From the NCBI GenBank assembly GCA_945915475.1, contig CAMEFI010000004.1, positions 1-64,000 of the forward strand: a stretch of 64,000 nt of DNA. The letters run 5' to 3'. Positions within the stretch are counted from its first letter, which is position 1. Each line of letters starts with the position of its first letter. Shown here one piece after another: positions 59,143 to 64,000 of the stretch. Below the pieces are notes generated by a model. That model made no database searches. It saw only the letters and a program-made list of their open reading frames with translations, and was not told the origin of the DNA. The stretch is from an uncultured Clostridium sp. GTDB taxonomy: Bacteria > Bacillota > Clostridia > Lachnospirales > Lachnospiraceae. Position numbers and translations under genes: made by a program.

Positions 59143-59418
59143 TTACTTCAATCTTGTTTCGATGTAGTTCTCCAACAGAACCTCAATAATCTCATCTCTC
59201 TCTGCCTTCATGATTAAACTTCTTGCATTCTTATAACTCGTAATATACGTAGGATCACCACTTATTACATATCCTACAATCTGGCTGACAGGATTATACC
59301 CTTTCTCAGACAACGCTGTATATACCTGTGCAAGAATATCTGACACCGGCAGATTATTATCCTTCACCACTTCAACAAATTGTGTATTAAATGTATTCTG
59401 ATTATTCATAACCATCAC
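59143..59418 (-). CDS. ireB: IreB family regulatory phosphoprotein (DUF965)
   Basis: VYTALSEKGYNPVSQIVGYVISGDPTYITSYKNARSLIMKAERDEIIEVLLENYI. Confidence 0.93.
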   Translation of the reverse strand: MMVMNNQNTFNTQFVEVVKDNNLPVSDILAQVYTALSEKGYNPVSQIVGYVISGDPTYITSYKNARSLIMKAERDEIIEVLLENYIETRLK

Positions 59419-59470
59419 GTCCTTATCTCGATACCTATATGATAATATACTTTTCCAAAAGTTGCAAGTT

Positions 59471-60829
59471 TTAATATCTGTACTTTACAATCTTATTCAC
59501 AAGATCATCCTTTGCATGTATGTTTACTTTAACATATCTTTTTGTATGTCCTGTGAAATCTTCCTCTGAATCATCCACTTTCTCTTCCACAAGCACTTCA
59601 TCTTCTAATCCCTTCAGGGATTGTTCATACAGCATTTTCTGAGTTGCCGTAAGTTCTAACAGAATATTACTTCGTTCATTCTTCTTTTCTTCAGGAATCT
59701 GGTCTTTCATTTTTTCTGCAGCCGTTCCCGATCTTACGGAATATTTAAACACATGAATCTCATATAATTTGAGTTGCTTCAGATGTTCTAATGTCAATGC
59801 AAACTCTTCTTCCGTCTCTCCGGGAAAACCAACAATCACATCTGTGGTAATTGCCGGTCTGTCAAAATGTTTCCGCAATAATTCACATTTTTCCATAAAT
59901 TCCTCAATCGTATACTTGCGATTCATCCGTTTCAGCGTCTCATTACAGGCACTCTGTAACGACAGATGAAAATGAGGGCATATTTTACCACTTTGGGTAA
60001 TTCGTGTGAGAAAATCTTCTGTCACAATTCTCGGTTCTAAGGAACCTAATCGAATCCTCTCCACTTCATTTATCTCACCAATCTGCTCAATCAATTGTCC
60101 TAAGTCAACGGAACCGACATCCTCGTCCCTCTGTAACGCTTTCTCCATCACGGTATCATATTGCACATCCTGTCCTTTAAAATCCACTCCATAGGAAGAG
60201 ATATGAATTCCTGTTAAGACAAACTCTTTCACACCCATCTTTGCAAGACCACGGATTTCCTCTAAAATATGTTCCGGTTTCCGGCTTCTCACCCGTCCCC
60301 TTGTATAGGGAATGATACAGTAGGAGCAGAACTGATTACATCCATCCTGAATCTTGATATAAGCGCGTTGATGATCTAAATGGCTGGCACTGAGATTCCC
60401 CATTTCCTCATACTCTCCCGTCTTACCAATCTCCACAAAATAATCCCGGTCTTTCTGATCATCCATATATTCCCGGATAATATCCACAATATCTTTCTTA
60501 CAGTTATTGCCGACGACAATATCTACAAAATCTTCTCCTTTCAGCACATCATGTTCTGCATTCACATAACATCCCGCTGCAATAATAATAGCTTCCGGAT
60601 TCCATTTTTTGGCTCTCCTTAACATCTGTCTGGATTTTTTCTGTGCCATATTGGTGACAGAACAGGTGTTCACAATATAGATATCCGCAATATCTTCCGG
60701 TTCCACCATTACAAAGCCCGACTCAATCAATTTATCTTTCATGGCATCCGATTCATACTTATTCACCTTACACCCTAAATTAATAATTGCCGCCGTCATA
60801 GGTTGAAGGTTTACTTCATTTCTATTCAT
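59471..60829 (-). CDS. mtaB: tRNA (N6-threonylcarbamoyladenosine(37)-C2)-methylthiotransferase MtaB
   Basis: AAIINLGCKVNKYESDAM; KIQDGCNQFCSYCIIPYTRGRVRSR. Confidence 0.94.
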   Translation of the reverse strand: MNRNEVNLQPMTAAIINLGCKVNKYESDAMKDKLIESGFVMVEPEDIADIYIVNTCSVTNMAQKKSRQMLRRAKKWNPEAIIIAAGCYVNAEHDVLKGEDFVDIVVGNNCKKDIVDIIREYMDDQKDRDYFVEIGKTGEYEEMGNLSASHLDHQRAYIKIQDGCNQFCSYCIIPYTRGRVRSRKPEHILEEIRGLAKMGVKEFVLTGIHISSYGVDFKGQDVQYDTVMEKALQRDEDVGSVDLGQLIEQIGEINEVERIRLGSLEPRIVTEDFLTRITQSGKICPHFHLSLQSACNETLKRMNRKYTIEEFMEKCELLRKHFDRPAITTDVIVGFPGETEEEFALTLEHLKQLKLYEIHVFKYSVRSGTAAEKMKDQIPEEKKNERSNILLELTATQKMLYEQSLKGLEDEVLVEEKVDDSEEDFTGHTKRYVKVNIHAKDDLVNKIVKYRY

Positions 60830-60947
60830 AAAATTTCTTCTATCCTTTACATAAACTATATATTTTTCGTATTGACTTTTACTATTTAAAAAGTTATCAT
60901 AATACTAGACATGTCATAGACATAATATTTATCTAGGAGGATACATT

Positions 60948-61178
60948 ATGAAATCAGTTAAAATCTCATTGAATTCAATTGATAAAGTTAAAAGTTTCGT
61001 GAATGACATCGCTAAGTTCGATGCTGAATTTGATCTTGTTTCTGGCAGATATGTGATTGATGCAAAGTCAATCATGGGAATCTTCAGCTTAGATATCTCA
61101 CAGCCAATTGACTTGAACATTCATGCAGAAGGTGATGATACTGAGATTATGAAAGCTTTAGAGCCATACATTATCTAA
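60948..61178 (+). CDS. HPr-like protein lacking the His15 motif
   Basis: 76 aa; AKSIMGIFSLDIS matches the HPr Ser46 segment; no HARPA motif; GGAGG RBS. Confidence 0.7.
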   Translation: MKSVKISLNSIDKVKSFVNDIAKFDAEFDLVSGRYVIDAKSIMGIFSLDISQPIDLNIHAEGDDTEIMKALEPYII

Positions 61179-61201
61179 TCTATTCCGTCAACGAATCAGC
61201 A

Positions 61202-61248
61202 AGAGGATGTTAGAAGATTCTTAGAATTTTCCAGCAGCCTCTTTTTTC
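61202..61248 (+). terminator. Terminator of the HPr-like gene
   Basis: AGAGGaTGtT...AGCAGCCTCT stem then TTTTTCTTT. Confidence 0.6.
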
Positions 61249-61249
61249 T

Positions 61250-62449
61250 TTATGCTTTTACAAGATCCTCAATCTTAGCTTCCACAACTTCCACGGAAGC
61301 ATACGCTTCCTCCATCAACTTATCTATCACGTCCGACAAATTCTCCTCAGATCGCTTGATAATATCCAGCACCGGTTTGGTTACCGGATGCTTTGCAACA
61401 AATATCGTACAGCAATCCTCATATGGAAGAATGGAGGTCTCATAAGTGTCAATCTGTTCCGAAATGTCCACAATCTCCTGTTTATCCATTCCAATACATG
61501 GACGGAATACCGGCATCGTACATACCTCGTTGGTACATGCCAGACTATGCATGGTCTGAGATGCCACCTGCCCAATACTTTCTCCTGTAATCAAGGCCTG
61601 ACACTGATTCTCTTTGGCAATATGCTCAGCAATCTTCATCATATAACGGCGCATAATAATCGTCAGTTCCTCATGAGGACACTTCTCATAAATAGCAAGC
61701 TGGATATCGGTAAAATTCACAATATGAAGCCGGATGGTTCCGGAATATCCGGATACAATTCTTGCAAGATCAATCACTTTCTGTTTCGCCCGTTCTGATG
61801 TATAAGGTGGCGCATTAAAATAAACTGCCTCTAATTCCACGCCGCGTTTTGATATCATATATCCTGCTACCGGCGAATCAATTCCTCCTGATAACAACAA
61901 CATCGCTTTTCCATTGGTTCCAACCGGAAGTCCGCCGGCACCCTTTATGATATGGGAATAAATATACACCTGTTCCCTTACTTCAATATTTAACATAACA
62001 TCCGGCTTATGAACATCTACAGAATAGTCTGAAAATTCCTCTAACAGATAATGTCCAATCTCACTATTCAGTTCCATGGACTTCATCGGGAACTTTTTGT
62101 TGGTTCTTCTGGCGTTGACTTTAAAGGTCATCTTTTTATTGCCGTAACACTTTTTCATATATTCTATGGATTTATCCCGGATTGCCTCAAATGTCACCTG
62201 ATCTTCTACAACAATCGGGCAGATACCCACTATTCCAAACACTTTCTGAAGTTCTGCAACCAAATCTTCATAATCATAATCGGATTCTGCCTCTAAGAAT
62301 ATTCTCCCATACTCTCTGCGGATGTAAAACTGTCCGAGACCTGCCACATGATTCTTAATCTGCTGACATAACATATCCTCAAACACGTAGCGGTTCTTTC
62401 CTTTGGTTCCAATCTCTGCATATTTAATCAAAAATGTCTTGTATTCCAT
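61250..62449 (-). CDS. thiI: tRNA 4-thiouridine synthase ThiI
   Basis: YAEIGTKGKNRYVFEDMLCQQI; LLLSGGIDSPVAGYMISKRGVELEAVYFNAPPYTS. Confidence 0.95.
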   Translation of the reverse strand: MEYKTFLIKYAEIGTKGKNRYVFEDMLCQQIKNHVAGLGQFYIRREYGRIFLEAESDYDYEDLVAELQKVFGIVGICPIVVEDQVTFEAIRDKSIEYMKKCYGNKKMTFKVNARRTNKKFPMKSMELNSEIGHYLLEEFSDYSVDVHKPDVMLNIEVREQVYIYSHIIKGAGGLPVGTNGKAMLLLSGGIDSPVAGYMISKRGVELEAVYFNAPPYTSERAKQKVIDLARIVSGYSGTIRLHIVNFTDIQLAIYEKCPHEELTIIMRRYMMKIAEHIAKENQCQALITGESIGQVASQTMHSLACTNEVCTMPVFRPCIGMDKQEIVDISEQIDTYETSILPYEDCCTIFVAKHPVTKPVLDIIKRSEENLSDVIDKLMEEAYASVEVVEAKIEDLVKA

Positions 62450-62456
62450 GGTAATC

Positions 62457-63611
62457 TCACTTTCTGGTATATTTTCTTAACAACGGCAATATCTCCTGCA
62501 ATGTCTTAACGGTATAATAAGCCTCCTCTACCGTATTATACTCGCTAAAACTAAAACGTAATGTAGACTCTAATAATTCTTTCTCTAATCCGATTGCCGT
62601 CAGTACACCACTAATTGCCGGATGATTGGATGAACAGGCTGAACCGGCTGAAACATAAATCCCCTTATCTTCTAACGCATGCAACAATACTTCACTTCGG
62701 ACTCCCCGAAAACTTAAACTGGCAATATGGGATGCTTCTCCGGAATTATCCGTAACGCCCTCTATCTTTGTTGCCTCTTCGATCAGGGCATCCTTTACCT
62801 TCTGCATCCGTGCGGTATTCTCTTCCAGCCTTCCATAGATAACCTCCACAGCCTTTCCCATACCGGCAATTGCCGCCGTATTCTCCGTTCCGGAACGAAG
62901 TCCTTTCTCTTGTCCTCCACCGTATAATACCGGCTTGATCTTCGCCTTACTGTCTACAAATAAAGCTCCGCTCCCCTTAGGACCATGTATCTTATGACCA
63001 CTCATGGACATAGCATCAATTCCTATTCTTTTGGGATAAAGAATACACTTACCAAAAGCCTGAACAGCATCCACATGATAAAGAATCTTTTGATGATGTT
63101 CTTCATTATACCCCTTGATGACTGCTGCGATCTCTTCAATGGGTTCCACCGCACCAATCTCATTATTAACAGCCATCGTCGATACCAGTACCGTATCCTC
63201 ACAAAGGCTTTCTTTGAGATGTTCCATATCCACCTTTCCCCGGGCATCCACCTTCAAAAAGGTAACCCGGAAACCCATTTCCTGCAGATACAGAATCGGG
63301 TTATAGACCGATGCATGTTCAATTTCTGTTGTAATGATATGGTTTCCTGCCCGTTTATTAGCAAGAGCAAGTCCCATCAATGCCAGATTATTCGCTTCAG
63401 TGCCGCCGGAAGTGAACACAATCTCCTTGGATTCACATTTCAACTGTCTGGCGATTGTATTACGGGCATTTCGGAGATAATTCTCTGCCTCTACCCCTTT
63501 CTTATGCATGGAAGAGGGATTCCCATAATCCTCATCCATTGTCTGTAGCATAATCTCCCGCACTTCAGGAATGATCTTTGTTGTCGCTGCATTATCAAAA
63601 TATACTTCCAT
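62457..63611 (-). CDS. iscS: Cysteine desulfurase (NifS/IscS family)
   Basis: MEVYFDNAATTKIIPEVREIMLQTMDEDYGNPSSMHKKG; MSGHKIHGPKGSGALFV; start moved to 63611. Confidence 0.94.
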   Translation of the reverse strand: MEVYFDNAATTKIIPEVREIMLQTMDEDYGNPSSMHKKGVEAENYLRNARNTIARQLKCESKEIVFTSGGTEANNLALMGLALANKRAGNHIITTEIEHASVYNPILYLQEMGFRVTFLKVDARGKVDMEHLKESLCEDTVLVSTMAVNNEIGAVEPIEEIAAVIKGYNEEHHQKILYHVDAVQAFGKCILYPKRIGIDAMSMSGHKIHGPKGSGALFVDSKAKIKPVLYGGGQEKGLRSGTENTAAIAGMGKAVEVIYGRLEENTARMQKVKDALIEEATKIEGVTDNSGEASHIASLSFRGVRSEVLLHALEDKGIYVSAGSACSSNHPAISGVLTAIGLEKELLESTLRFSFSEYNTVEEAYYTVKTLQEILPLLRKYTRK

Positions 63612-63615
63612 GATG

Positions 63616-64000
63616 TTATTCCTCACTGACTGCCACCTGTTTCTTTTTTCTATACTGTACATACGATATCACACAAAGAAGAAGATAGAAAACGATACAG
63701 CCATATTTCAGCCCTGTTCCCCATGAAATTCCGGTGGAACCATACCGAACCTCAACCGTATGTGTACCTTTTGTCATCGGAACACCAATCAACGCATTCC
63801 CTATTGTCTTATAGCTTGTCTCTTTTCCATCAACATATACGTGAAATGCATCCACAGCCTGAATGGATGTCATCATGATACCATCCTTCTTGACATCAAT
63901 GGTTCCCTTTAGGTAATCCGGTTCTTCTGTCTCAAGCTTTAACGTACTTTCGCTCAATTTTTCATATACTTTTGCATAATTTTCCTCATTAAAACCTGCA
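63616..64000 (-). CDS. C-terminal part of a YfhO-like membrane protein (runs off the window)
   Basis: Frame stays open to 64000 (AGFNEENYAKVYEKLSESTLKLET...); DGIMMTSIQAVDAFHVYVDGKETSYKTIGNALIGVPMTKGTHTVEVRYG plus a terminal TM helix. Confidence 0.65.
   Translation of the reverse strand, partial: AGFNEENYAKVYEKLSESTLKLETEEPDYLKGTIDVKKDGIMMTSIQAVDAFHVYVDGKETSYKTIGNALIGVPMTKGTHTVEVRYGSTGISWGTGLKYGCIVFYLLLCVISYVQYRKKKQVAVSEE

Noticed and set aside
62985-63548. 187-aa plus-strand ORF
   Set aside because: Antisense to iscS with no recognisable domain

Overview
The window looks like ordinary chromosomal DNA from a Lachnospiraceae-like Clostridium (taxonomy is inferred). Almost all genes are on the minus strand. 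Housekeeping content: efp; a cbiG/cobK-like pair; asd; a two-component system; a serine/BCAA block (leuC-leuD-leuB-ilvD-ilvB-serC-serA) with a divergent LysR regulator; pepP; an aroE-aroK fusion; and a yqeG to iscS stretch with rnj, ruvX, ireB, mtaB and thiI. Accessory content: a DarT/DarG DNA ADP-ribosylation toxin-antitoxin pair (25.4-27.1 kb), next to a ~26 kb Gram-positive type IV pilus / type II-like locus (27.2-53.2 kb). That locus holds pilB, pilT, pilC, pilA, pilD, a pilM-pilN fusion, pilO, four minor-pilin-like genes and two giant exported proteins. A sigma-K-like gene is divergent from it. The most interesting signals are: (i) a GspH/I/J/K-like minor pilin set whose putative K subunit is 1036 aa and lacks Glu5, followed by a 2078-aa DUF5057-like protein with repeated GATase/Rossmann-like segments and a 1392-aa CxxC-repeat/LRR protein; (ii) three structured intergenic elements (1-128, 15374-15606, 48802-48940); (iii) proteins with apparently lost active sites (HPr-like without His15, transglutaminase-like without the triad, a half-length CobK with KGEL repeats); (iv) a perfect 14-bp intercistronic hairpin directly after pilA. 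All family calls are from reading the sequence; no searches were run.
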